Positions 6,462-11,961 of a DNA stretch of 11,961 bases are shown here, piece by piece. The DNA is from Paracoccaceae bacterium. GTDB taxonomy: Bacteria; Pseudomonadota; Alphaproteobacteria; Rhodobacterales; Rhodobacteraceae. Both the position numbers and the translations under genes were made by a program. How positions within the stretch are numbered: position 1 is the stretch's first letter; every line of letters begins with the position of its first letter. The notes below the pieces were generated by a model, which worked only from the letters and a program-made list of their open reading frames with translations, ran no database searches and was not told the DNA's origin. The stretch spans positions 1 to 11,961 of the forward strand of contig SLPP01000228.1 in the NCBI GenBank assembly GCA_007131945.1, written 5' to 3'.

Positions 6462-6490
6462 TTGCCCTTTGCCCCCCCGCGCCTTAGGTC
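6462..6490 (+). promoter_or_regulatory. Candidate promoter of the YggT-family gene (and recQ)
   Basis: TTGCCC (6462-6467), 17-bp spacer, TAGGTC (6485-6490), ending 31 nt before the ATG at 6522. The -10 hexamer is identical to the one proposed for ilvN. Confidence 0.4.
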
Positions 6491-6521
6491 TTTGCCACCG
6501 TCACGCGCGCCCGGAGGTCCG

Positions 6522-6809
6522 ATGCTGTCGCTTCTGCAAATCGTCTATCTGATCCTCGATGTGCTGTGGTTCATCGTGCTGGTCCACGTGGTGCTCAGCT
6601 GGCTGATCAACTTCCAGGTGCTGAACCTGAGCCAGCCGATCGTGGCGCAGATCTGGGACGGGCTGAACCGGCTCTTGGAGCCCTTCTACAGCCGCATCCG
6701 GGCCTTCCTGCCCGACATGGGCGGGATCGACCTGTCGCCGCTGGTGCTGCTCCTGGCGATCTACGCGCTGCGGATCGTAATCGCGAACAACATGCATGCG
6801 TTGATCTGA
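6522..6809 (+). CDS. YggT family membrane protein
   Basis: 95-aa inner-membrane protein with a single YggT domain. One hydrophobic segment is at 4-29 and a second at 72-88, joined by an amphipathic loop with RLLEPFYSRIRAFLPDMGGI (50-69) and then DLSPL (70-74); the R-LLEPF...P..GGiDlSP pattern is the family signature. The function is not settled: relatives have been linked to osmotic tolerance, cell division or thylakoid/nucleoid organisation. The start is chosen for GGAGG (6513-6517), 4 nt before ATG 6522; the frame is open further upstream but that part covers the promoter region and has no membrane character. recQ follows after only 9 nt in the same frame, so the two are probably one transcript. 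Confidence 0.88.
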   Translation: MLSLLQIVYLILDVLWFIVLVHVVLSWLINFQVLNLSQPIVAQIWDGLNRLLEPFYSRIRAFLPDMGGIDLSPLVLLLAIYALRIVIANNMHALI

Positions 6810-6818
6810 CCGCCGCCG

Positions 6819-8864
6819 GTGGCGCTGACCCCAGAGACGGCGCTGGCGCGCATCTTCGGCTTCCCCGCCTTCCGCCCGGGGCAGGAGGAGATCGCGCGGG
6901 CGGTGATCGAAGGGCGCGACGTCCTCGCCATCATGCCGACGGGAGGCGGCAAGTCGCTCTGCTACCAGCTGCCCGCGCTCTGCCGCGAGGGGCTGACGGT
7001 GGTCATCTCGCCCCTGATCGCGCTGATGCGCGACCAGGTCCGGGCGCTGCAGGAGGCCGGCGTGGCGGCGGCGGCGCTGACCTCGGGCAACACGGGCGAG
7101 GAGAACGCCGAGATCACGGCGGCGCTGGGCGAGGGGCGGCTGAAGCTTCTCTACATCGCGCCCGAGCGGCTGGCCTCGGGATCCACGGCGCGGATGCTGC
7201 AGCGGGCGGGCTGCGGGCTCATCGCGGTCGACGAGGCGCATTGCGTCAGCCAGTGGGGGCACGATTTCCGCCCCGACTACCTGCGCATCGGCGAGCTGCG
7301 CCGGCGGCTGGGCGTGCCGCTCGCGGCCTTCACCGCGACGGCGGATGCCGCGACGCGCGACGAGATCGTGGCGCGGCTCTTCGGCGAGGCGGCGCCGCAG
7401 GTCTTCCTGCGCGGCTTCGACCGGCCGAACATCCGCCTCGCCTTCGCGGTGAAGAACAGCCCGCGCAGGCAGATCCTCGCCTTTGCCGACCGCCGGCGCG
7501 GCCAGTCGGGCATCGTCTATTGCGCCACGCGGGCGCGGACCGAGACCCTGGCCGCCGCGCTCGAGGCCGAGGGGCACGCGGCGCGCGCCTATCACGGCGG
7601 GCTCGAGGACTGGGAACGGCGCAAGGTCGAGGCGATGTTCCAGCGCGACGACGGGCTCATCGTCTGCGCCACCGTCGCCTTCGGCATGGGCGTCGACAAG
7701 CCCGACGTGCGCTGGGTGGCGCATGCCGACCTGCCGAAATCGATCGAGGCCTATTACCAGGAGATCGGGCGGGCCGGGCGCGACGGGCTGCCGGCGGACA
7801 CGCTGACGCTCTACGGCCCCGACGACATCCGCCTGCGCCGGGCGCAGATCGACGAAAGCCCCGCCCCGGCCGAACGCCGCGCCGCCGACCATGCACGGCT
7901 GAACGCGCTCCTCGGTCTCGCCGAGGCGACGCGCTGCAGGCGGCAGGTGCTGCTGGAATTCTTCGGCGAGACCTCCGAGCCCTGCGGCAACTGCGACCTC
8001 TGCGCCACCCCGGCGCGGCTTTTCGATGCGACCGAACCCGTGCGCAAGGCGCTCTCGGCGGTGCTGCGCACGGGCGAGAGCTTCGGCGCCGGCCATCTGA
8101 TCGACATCCTGACCGGCAACGCGACCGAGAAGGTGAAGGCGCGCGGCCATGACCGGCTGCCCACCTTCGCCGTGGGGCGCGATCTGCCCCGCGCCGGCTG
8201 GCAGGCGGTGTTCCGGCAGATGATGGGCCGCGACCTCGTGCGCCCGGACCCCGATCGCCACGGCGCGCTCAGGATGACCGAGGCCGCGCGCCCCGTCCTG
8301 CGCGGCGAGGAGCCGGTGCATCTGCGGGAGGACAGCGTCAGCGAGGCCCGCAGCCGGCCCGAGCCGCGGGCGCTGGTCGCCGACGAGGACGCGCCGCTTC
8401 TCGCCGCGCTGAAGGCGCATCGGCGCCGGCTGGCCGAGGCGGCGAAGGTGCCGCCCTATGTCATCTTCAACGATCGCTCGCTGATCGAGATGGCGGAGCG
8501 GCGGCCGGCGACGCTCGATGACTTCGCCGGGATCACCGGGGTCGGGGCGACGAAGCTCGAACGCTACGGCGCGAGCTTTCTCGAGGTGATCACGCGCGAG
8601 GCGGTCGATCTGCCGCATCCCGCGCGCCGGAAGCTGGCGGGCGGCGCGGGGGCGGGGCTCTACGACCGGCTGGAGGCGGCGGCGCGGGAGCTGGAGCGGG
8701 GCGCTGACGGCACCGCAAAGCCGCTTTCCTGCAGCCCCGGGCAACTGGCGCGGATCGCGAAGGAGCGCCCGCGCGACCTCGCGGCGATCAGCCGGCTGCT
8801 GGATCAGCGGCGGGCCGAGCGCTTCGGCGAGGCTTTCCTCGACGTGCTGCGCGAGGCTGACTGA
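6819..8864 (+). CDS. recQ: ATP-dependent DNA helicase RecQ
   Basis: 681-aa 3'-5' DNA helicase for recombination and fork repair. Helicase core: FGFPAFRPGQ (13-22, with the Q-motif side), Walker A MPTGGGKSLCYQLPA (39-53), SPLIALMRDQV (64-74), DEAH (138-141) with HCVSQWGHDFRPDY (141-154), TATAD (172-176), GIVYC (231-235), VAFGMGVDKPDVR (286-298) and QEIGRAGRDG (314-323). The RecQ zinc site is Cys373, Cys389, Cys392 and Cys395. A winged-helix (RQC) region is about 402-495. An HRDC domain is about 522-600 (APLLAALKAHRRRLAEAAKVPPYVIFNDRSL), and residues 637-677 look like part of a second one. It starts with GTG at 6819; an in-frame stop (the yggT stop) lies three codons upstream, so no earlier start exists. 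No Shine-Dalgarno is visible, which suggests translational coupling to yggT. Confidence 0.95.
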   Translation: MALTPETALARIFGFPAFRPGQEEIARAVIEGRDVLAIMPTGGGKSLCYQLPALCREGLTVVISPLIALMRDQVRALQEAGVAAAALTSGNTGEENAEITAALGEGRLKLLYIAPERLASGSTARMLQRAGCGLIAVDEAHCVSQWGHDFRPDYLRIGELRRRLGVPLAAFTATADAATRDEIVARLFGEAAPQVFLRGFDRPNIRLAFAVKNSPRRQILAFADRRRGQSGIVYCATRARTETLAAALEAEGHAARAYHGGLEDWERRKVEAMFQRDDGLIVCATVAFGMGVDKPDVRWVAHADLPKSIEAYYQEIGRAGRDGLPADTLTLYGPDDIRLRRAQIDESPAPAERRAADHARLNALLGLAEATRCRRQVLLEFFGETSEPCGNCDLCATPARLFDATEPVRKALSAVLRTGESFGAGHLIDILTGNATEKVKARGHDRLPTFAVGRDLPRAGWQAVFRQMMGRDLVRPDPDRHGALRMTEAARPVLRGEEPVHLREDSVSEARSRPEPRALVADEDAPLLAALKAHRRRLAEAAKVPPYVIFNDRSLIEMAERRPATLDDFAGITGVGATKLERYGASFLEVITREAVDLPHPARRKLAGGAGAGLYDRLEAAARELERGADGTAKPLSCSPGQLARIAKERPRDLAAISRLLDQRRAERFGEAFLDVLREAD

Positions 8865-8890
8865 CCCCGCCAACCCGCGCGCGGCGACTT

Positions 8891-8953
8891 TGTGCAAGCT
8901 TGCACATCACGACAAGCAGCTGATGCAAAACAAGAAAATCTTTCCTGTTAACC
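8891..8953 (-). repeat. Intergenic module copy 3: GGTTAA, TGCTTG, 16-bp palindrome
   Basis: On the minus strand: GGTTAA (8953-8948), 29 nt, TGCTTG (8918-8913), 6 nt, then the perfect palindrome TGTGCAAGCTTGCACA (8906-8891). Spacing equals copy 2 exactly. It begins 27 nt after the recQ stop, in an AT-rich stretch. The palindrome could fold as a 6-bp stem with an AGCT loop, but no T-run follows on the recQ strand. Confidence 0.55.
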
Positions 8954-9221
8954 GGATCGCAACCTGTGCGCAGACCGCGGCCGGCGGCGGCGGGCGCACG
9001 CGTCTCGCCGCGCTGCCATACGTTCATTCCGGTCACACGACACGTGGCTGGTGTGGGCGGCTGGATCGATTCTGCCGGACGACGCCCTTGAGCGGGAAAG
9101 CCGGGTCATGGAGGCGGCGGCATCGGCGGGCGAGTACCGACGAGGTTGCGGAATAGCCCGGCGGGCATCGGACGACGCCGGCGCTGCGGGCGCCCCTTCG
9201 CATCCCGGCCGGCAGGGGCGC

Positions 9222-9244
9222 GACCGGGCCCGGGGTGCCCGGTC
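9222..9244 (-). terminator. Hairpin downstream of the response regulator gene
   Basis: GACCGGGC (9222-9229) and GCCCGGTC (9237-9244) form a perfect 8-bp stem with a 7-nt loop, 19 nt past the regulator stop. There is no T-run on either side, so its role as a terminator is uncertain. Confidence 0.35.
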
Positions 9245-9263
9245 ACGACGTCCTTTCCCACCA

Positions 9264-9974
9264 TCAGTCGGAAAAGGCGTAGCCGTGCCCGTGGACCGTG
9301 CGGATATAGGGTGCCGCACGGCCGTCCGACGGCGGCAGCTTGCGGCGCAGCCGGCTGACCAGCCCATCGACGGCGCGGTCGTGCATTTCCCACGCGCGCC
9401 CCTTCGCCAGCCGGATCAGCTCGTCCCGGCTCAACGCCTGCCCGCGTCGGTGCAGGAAGGCGGCGAGAAGCTCGAACTCGGCCGAGGTCAGCGCGACCTC
9501 GCTGCCGTCGGGGGCAAGCACGCGTCGGGCGGCAAGGCTGACGCGGTAGCCGTCGAAGGCATGGTCGTCGGGCGGCGGTTCGGCCGCGGCGTTCGGCCGG
9601 CGCACCCGGCGCAGGACCGCATGGATGCGCGCGAGCAGCTCGCGCCGCCGGAAGGGTTTGGTGACGTAGTCGTCGGCGCCAAGTTCCAGCCCGACGACAT
9701 GGTCGGTCTCGTCGCCGCGCCCGGTCAGGATGATGACGCCCGCCGCCGACTTCGCCTTGAGGCGGCGCAGCACCGCCAGTCCATTGCCGTCGGGCAGGCT
9801 CACGTCGATCAGGTAGAGATCGACGCGCCCGTCACCCTGCAGCGCTTCGAATTCCGCCACGGAACCGGCGCGGCGGACGGTGAAGCCCTCGCCCGAGAGC
9901 ATGTTCGACAGAAGGTTACGGACCGCCGGGTCGTCCTCGAGCGCGATGATCGTCCCTGCCAATTCTGCCCCCAT
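9264..9974 (-). CDS. OmpR/PhoB-family response regulator transcription factor
   Basis: 236-aa two-component DNA-binding regulator. Receiver domain (about 7-122): acidic pocket E13-D14-D15 in TIIALEDDPAVR, phospho-acceptor Asp57 in LYLIDVSLPDGNG (53-65), Thr84 in ILTGRGDETD, and Lys106 in DDYVTKPF (101-108). The winged-helix DNA-binding domain is about 138-235, with LTSAEFELLAAFL (162-174), VDGLVSRLRRKL (202-213) and the C-terminal IRTVHGHGYAF (224-234). AGGG (9985-9982) lies 7 nt before ATG 9974. An in-frame TTG at 9962 (MAGTIIALEDDP) is an alternative start. No histidine kinase gene is in the window, so the partner and stimulus are unknown. The DUF454 gene ends 59 bp upstream on the same strand. 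Confidence 0.92.
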   Translation of the reverse strand: MGAELAGTIIALEDDPAVRNLLSNMLSGEGFTVRRAGSVAEFEALQGDGRVDLYLIDVSLPDGNGLAVLRRLKAKSAAGVIILTGRGDETDHVVGLELGADDYVTKPFRRRELLARIHAVLRRVRRPNAAAEPPPDDHAFDGYRVSLAARRVLAPDGSEVALTSAEFELLAAFLHRRGQALSRDELIRLAKGRAWEMHDRAVDGLVSRLRRKLPPSDGRAAPYIRTVHGHGYAFSD

Positions 9975-9989
9975 TTCACAACCCTGGGG

Positions 9990-10018
9990 ATAGTAGACGC
10001 TCCGGCGCGGACGGTAAA
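9990..10018 (-). promoter_or_regulatory. Candidate response-regulator promoter
   Basis: On the minus strand, TTTACC (10018-10013), 17-bp spacer, TACTAT (9995-9990). Transcription would start near 9983, only about 9 nt before the ATG, so the ribosome site would lie at the very 5' end of the mRNA. Confidence 0.4.
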
Positions 10019-10033
10019 GCCGACCCGTCCGGT

Positions 10034-10402
10034 TCAATCCCGGCACGCCGGCGCATCCGGGCGCGAGAGGATGAAGAGCGTGACGCAGGCCAGCGCGACC
10101 AGTTGCACGGCGAGGATCGCCGCGCCCACGCCCAGCGCCAGGCTGGTGGCGATCGTGGCGGCGATCGCCACCATCGCCCAGAACTTCGCCCGGCGCGAGA
10201 TCGCCCGGTGGCGCTGCCAGTCGCGGATCGCGGGGCCGAAGCGGGGATGCGTCACCAGCCAGCCGTGCAGGCGGGGTGAACTGCGGGAAAAGGCCCAGGC
10301 AGCGACCAGCAGGAAGGGCGTCGTCGGCACCAGCGGCACGATCAGCCCCGCCGCGCCCAGCGCCACCGCGCCGCTTCCGATCCCGATCCAGACGACTCGC
10401 AT
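10034..10402 (-). CDS. DUF454/YbaN family inner-membrane protein
   Basis: 122-aa membrane protein. GLIVPLVPTTPFLLVAAWAF (19-38) and then SRSSPRLHGWLVTHPRFGPAIRDW (39-62) are the family signature. Hydrophobic segments are at about 4-22, 24-38 and 74-112 (the last long enough for two). The function is not known for the family. The frame is open to 10462, but ATG 10402 has AGGA 6 nt before it and begins directly with the first membrane segment; the longer form would start inside the FNR box. The FNR-type box (10469-10456) is centred about 60 bp upstream of the ATG, and a -10-like TGTTAT (10436-10431) lies at roughly the distance expected for FNR activation. The protein may be made under low oxygen (inference). 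Confidence 0.85.
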   Translation of the reverse strand: MRVVWIGIGSGAVALGAAGLIVPLVPTTPFLLVAAWAFSRSSPRLHGWLVTHPRFGPAIRDWQRHRAISRRAKFWAMVAIAATIATSLALGVGAAILAVQLVALACVTLFILSRPDAPACRD

Positions 10403-10455
10403 GACCGATCCTGTCCGTCCTGCGCCACCGATAACAGCCGCGCGCCCTCCTTGAC

Positions 10456-10469
10456 TTGACATGCATCAA
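10456..10469. promoter_or_regulatory. FNR/FnrL-type binding site
   Basis: TTGAC-ATGC-ATCAA differs at one base from the FNR consensus TTGAT-N4-ATCAA and is a form commonly used by alphaproteobacterial FnrL. It lies in the divergent gap between DUF454 (start 10402) and nnrU (start 10622). Relative to DUF454 it is placed as a class II activator site. On the nnrU side, an upstream TTGACT (10451-10456) plus TTTTCA (10474-10479), 17 bp apart, would overlap it. CRP/FNR relatives such as NnrR cannot be excluded. Confidence 0.75.
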
Positions 10470-10621
10470 GGCGTTTTCAAGCGCCAACGGCCGCGGCGCC
10501 GCGTCGCGCCTGCCCGCGGCTCCCTTGCGCTTGCCGGGCGTGTCCGCTTTCATCGCCCGGCGCGACGAGAGGCGAAGGCGATGCGGAAGCCGATGAGTGC
10601 GTCATTTCGAGCGGGGCGGCG

Positions 10622-11305
10622 ATGCTAGGCGGCTGGGGCGGGTTCGCGGCGGCCTATGCCGCCTTCCTGCTGACGCATGCGATCCCGGTGCGCCCGCCGG
10701 TGCGGCCCTGGCTGGTCGCGCGTCTGGGGCATGCCGGCTTCGGCCTCGCCTATTCGGCGCTGTCGCTGGCGGTGCTGGCCTGGCTCTTGCTCGCGGCGCG
10801 CGCGGCGCCCTTCGTGCCGCTCTGGTCGCCGCCGCCGGGGGCGGCGCATGTCACGCTCCTGGCGATGGCGCTCGCCTGTCTCGCGCTCGCCTTCGCCGCC
10901 TTCCGGCCGAACCCGCTTTCCTTCGCCGGGTGGCGGAATGCCCGGTTCGACCCGAAAGCGCCCGGCATCACCGGCTGGCTGCGGCACCCGGTTCTGGCGG
11001 CGCTGGCGCTCTGGGCCGGCGGCCATCTGGTCCCGAATGGCGATCTGGCGCATGTGCTGATGTTCGGCGGCTTCGCCGGTTTCGCGCTTCTCGGCATGGC
11101 GATGATCGACCGGCGGCGGCGGCGCGAGATGGGGTCCGAGGCCTGGGCGCGGCTGGTCGCCGAGGCGCGCGCGCACCGGCTTTCGCAGGGCGCGGGTCCG
11201 GAGACGGTCCTGCGCCTCGTCTCCGGGCTCGCGCTGGCGGGGCTGCTGGTCGCGGTGCATCCCTGGATCGCGGGCGTGCCGGTCGCTGCCCGTTTCTGGC
11301 CATGA
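10622..11305 (+). CDS. nnrU: NnrU family protein
   Basis: 227-aa polytopic membrane protein. NnrU was described in Rhodobacter in connection with nitric oxide/nitrite metabolism during denitrification; its biochemical role is unknown. Five or six membrane segments: about 5-22, 38-59, 76-95, 122-138, 143-162 and 196-213. Family residues visible: FLLTHAIPVRPPVR (15-28), RLGHAGFGLAYSALSL (34-49), APFVPLW (62-68), RPNPLSF (95-101) and GWLRHPVLAALALWAGGHLVPNGD (118-141). The RHP...LW..HL..NGD pattern resembles isoprenylcysteine-methyltransferase-like membrane proteins. ATG 10622 has only GGGGCGG before it. A 15-codon reading frame with a better ribosome site (GAGGCGAAGG, ATG 10581) overlaps the start. 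The next gene begins in the stop codon (ATGA). The FNR-type box upstream fits the suspected anaerobic role. Confidence 0.85.
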   Translation: MLGGWGGFAAAYAAFLLTHAIPVRPPVRPWLVARLGHAGFGLAYSALSLAVLAWLLLAARAAPFVPLWSPPPGAAHVTLLAMALACLALAFAAFRPNPLSFAGWRNARFDPKAPGITGWLRHPVLAALALWAGGHLVPNGDLAHVLMFGGFAGFALLGMAMIDRRRRREMGSEAWARLVAEARAHRLSQGAGPETVLRLVSGLALAGLLVAVHPWIAGVPVAARFWP

Positions 11306-11961
11306 CCGCGATCCGCATAGAGGCCCGCCCGGCCCGTTTCGGCCGGGCGACCCGCGGCCGGTGGCCGGCGCTCGTCGCGCTCGGCGTGGTCGCCGTGCTT
11401 GGCGCGACCGGGGCGCGGGCCGATGCGGAGGCGGAGGCGCCGCTTGCGACGCTCGCCGCGCCGGTCAAGGGCGATGCGGCCTCCTGCGGGTTCGATGAAT
11501 GCGCGATGGGCAACCTGATCGCCGAGGCGATGCTTGCCCATGCCGCGTCCGAGGCTGACGGGTCCGGGCCGCCCCGGATCGCGGTCGCGATCGTGCCGGC
11601 GGACGCGATCGCCGGTCCGCTCGCCGCCGGGCCGGTCGCGCGCGCCGACCTGCGCGCCGTGCTGCCCGAGGCGGCGCGCCTCGTGCGGTTCGACCTGACC
11701 GGCGCGGAACTGCTGGCGGCGCTGGAGCAGGGCGCATCCGGGCCGGGCCCCCTGCTGCAGGTCGCGGGGTTGCGCTACGCGTTCGATCCCGACCTGCCGG
11801 CCGGGCAGCGGGTGTCCGAGGTGCGGCTCTGGCGCCCCGCGGGCACGGTGATGGTGCGCCACGGCAACGAATGGAACCTCATGCACCAGTCGGCGCGCTG
11901 GCTGCGCCTCGACCCGGCGGCGCGCTACCTCGTCGTCGCGACCGATGCGCTGCGCCGGGAG
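11302..11961 (+). CDS. Secreted 5'-nucleotidase C-terminal-domain protein (runs off the right edge)
   Basis: 220 codons visible, no stop before the edge. Residues 20-40 form a signal peptide: RGR, then a hydrophobic core (WPALVALGVVAVLGATG), then ARA with cleavage likely after Ala40, so the protein is probably periplasmic. It then goes straight into the C-terminal substrate-binding domain of the UshA/5'-nucleotidase family: SCGFDECAMGNLIAEAM (61-77), GPVARADLRAVLPEAARLV (110-128), LTGAELLAALEQG (132-144) and LLQVAGLRYAFDP (151-163). The metallophosphoesterase domain that normally precedes this is absent; the space before it holds only the signal peptide. It shares ATGA with the nnrU stop, so the two are co-translated. 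It may bind nucleotides rather than hydrolyse them (inference). Confidence 0.82.
   Translation, partial: MTAIRIEARPARFGRATRGRWPALVALGVVAVLGATGARADAEAEAPLATLAAPVKGDAASCGFDECAMGNLIAEAMLAHAASEADGSGPPRIAVAIVPADAIAGPLAAGPVARADLRAVLPEAARLVRFDLTGAELLAALEQGASGPGPLLQVAGLRYAFDPDLPAGQRVSEVRLWRPAGTVMVRHGNEWNLMHQSARWLRLDPAARYLVVATDALRRE

Larger units (their letters stand above)
8865..9263. other. Gene-free region between convergent recQ and the response regulator gene
   Basis: 399 bp. The left part holds the AT-rich island with the third copy of the palindrome module (8891-8953). The right part (about 8960-9221) is GC-rich, without codon bias or a recognisable protein on either strand. A perfect hairpin at 9222-9244 closes it. 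Possible starts such as TTG 8890 lie inside the palindrome and lead to a product with no protein-like features. Confidence 0.6.

Noticed and set aside
6789..6800. CATGCATG near the yggT stop as a further palindrome module
   Set aside because: Symmetry is only 8 bp, there is no AT-rich island and no TTAACC at the right distance.
6501..8897. 798-codon open frame on the minus strand across recQ and yggT
   Set aside because: It is antisense to two clear protein families; the product is Arg/Ala/Pro-rich with no domain. Such frames are common opposite GC-rich genes.
8890..9156. 88-codon frame from TTG 8890
   Set aside because: Start lies in the palindrome, there is no ribosome site, and codon use changes abruptly in the middle.
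9051..10454. 467-codon open frame on the plus strand across the response regulator and DUF454 genes
   Set aside because: Antisense to a complete response regulator and a clear membrane protein; low-complexity composition and no ribosome site.

Overview
The window is GC-rich chromosomal DNA, probably from a member of the Rhodobacterales (Alphaproteobacteria, Rhodobacteraceae-like). This rests on the protein sequences (bL28, the AccA form, an orphan IlvN, a DUF454/NnrU pair), very GC-biased codon use and degenerate -35/-10 promoters. The genus cannot be fixed from this sequence. The content is mostly housekeeping. I see no tRNA, rRNA, CRISPR array, prophage or insertion sequence.

Left part (1-2895). 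The start of hrpB (minus strand, cut by the window edge) diverges from meaB, the GTPase chaperone of methylmalonyl-CoA mutase; a strong GC hairpin lies between them. meaB ends in a terminator-like hairpin. Then come rpmB (ribosomal protein bL28) with a good intrinsic terminator, and ilvN, the regulatory subunit of acetolactate synthase, without its catalytic partner gene nearby.

Middle part (2896-5460). Two minus-strand genes: a P1-family (DmpA/NylC-like, self-processing) peptidase and a GT4 glycosyltransferase. The peptidase gene is bracketed by two AT-rich islands, each carrying a perfect 16-bp palindrome.

Right-centre part (5461-8864). Plus-strand accA (acetyl-CoA carboxylase alpha subunit, good promoter), a YggT-family membrane protein, and recQ placed 9 nt after yggT.

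Right part (8865-11961). A gene-free stretch holds a third AT-rich island with a palindrome. Then two minus-strand genes, an OmpR/PhoB-type response regulator and, upstream of it, a DUF454/YbaN membrane protein. Divergent from these are an NnrU-family membrane protein and, overlapping it by ATGA, a secreted protein made of a 5'-nucleotidase C-terminal domain only (cut by the window edge). A clear FNR/FnrL-type box sits between DUF454 and nnrU and suggests oxygen-responsive control.

The most unusual signal is in the intergenic DNA. The three AT-rich islands share one architecture: a perfect 16-bp palindrome, 6 nt, CAA[GT]C, 28-29 nt, TTAACC. By eye these are also the only three places in the window where TTAA occurs. 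The spacing is almost identical while the palindrome arms differ. I cannot assign a function; an unrecognised family of regulatory, chromosome-organising or RNA elements is possible.
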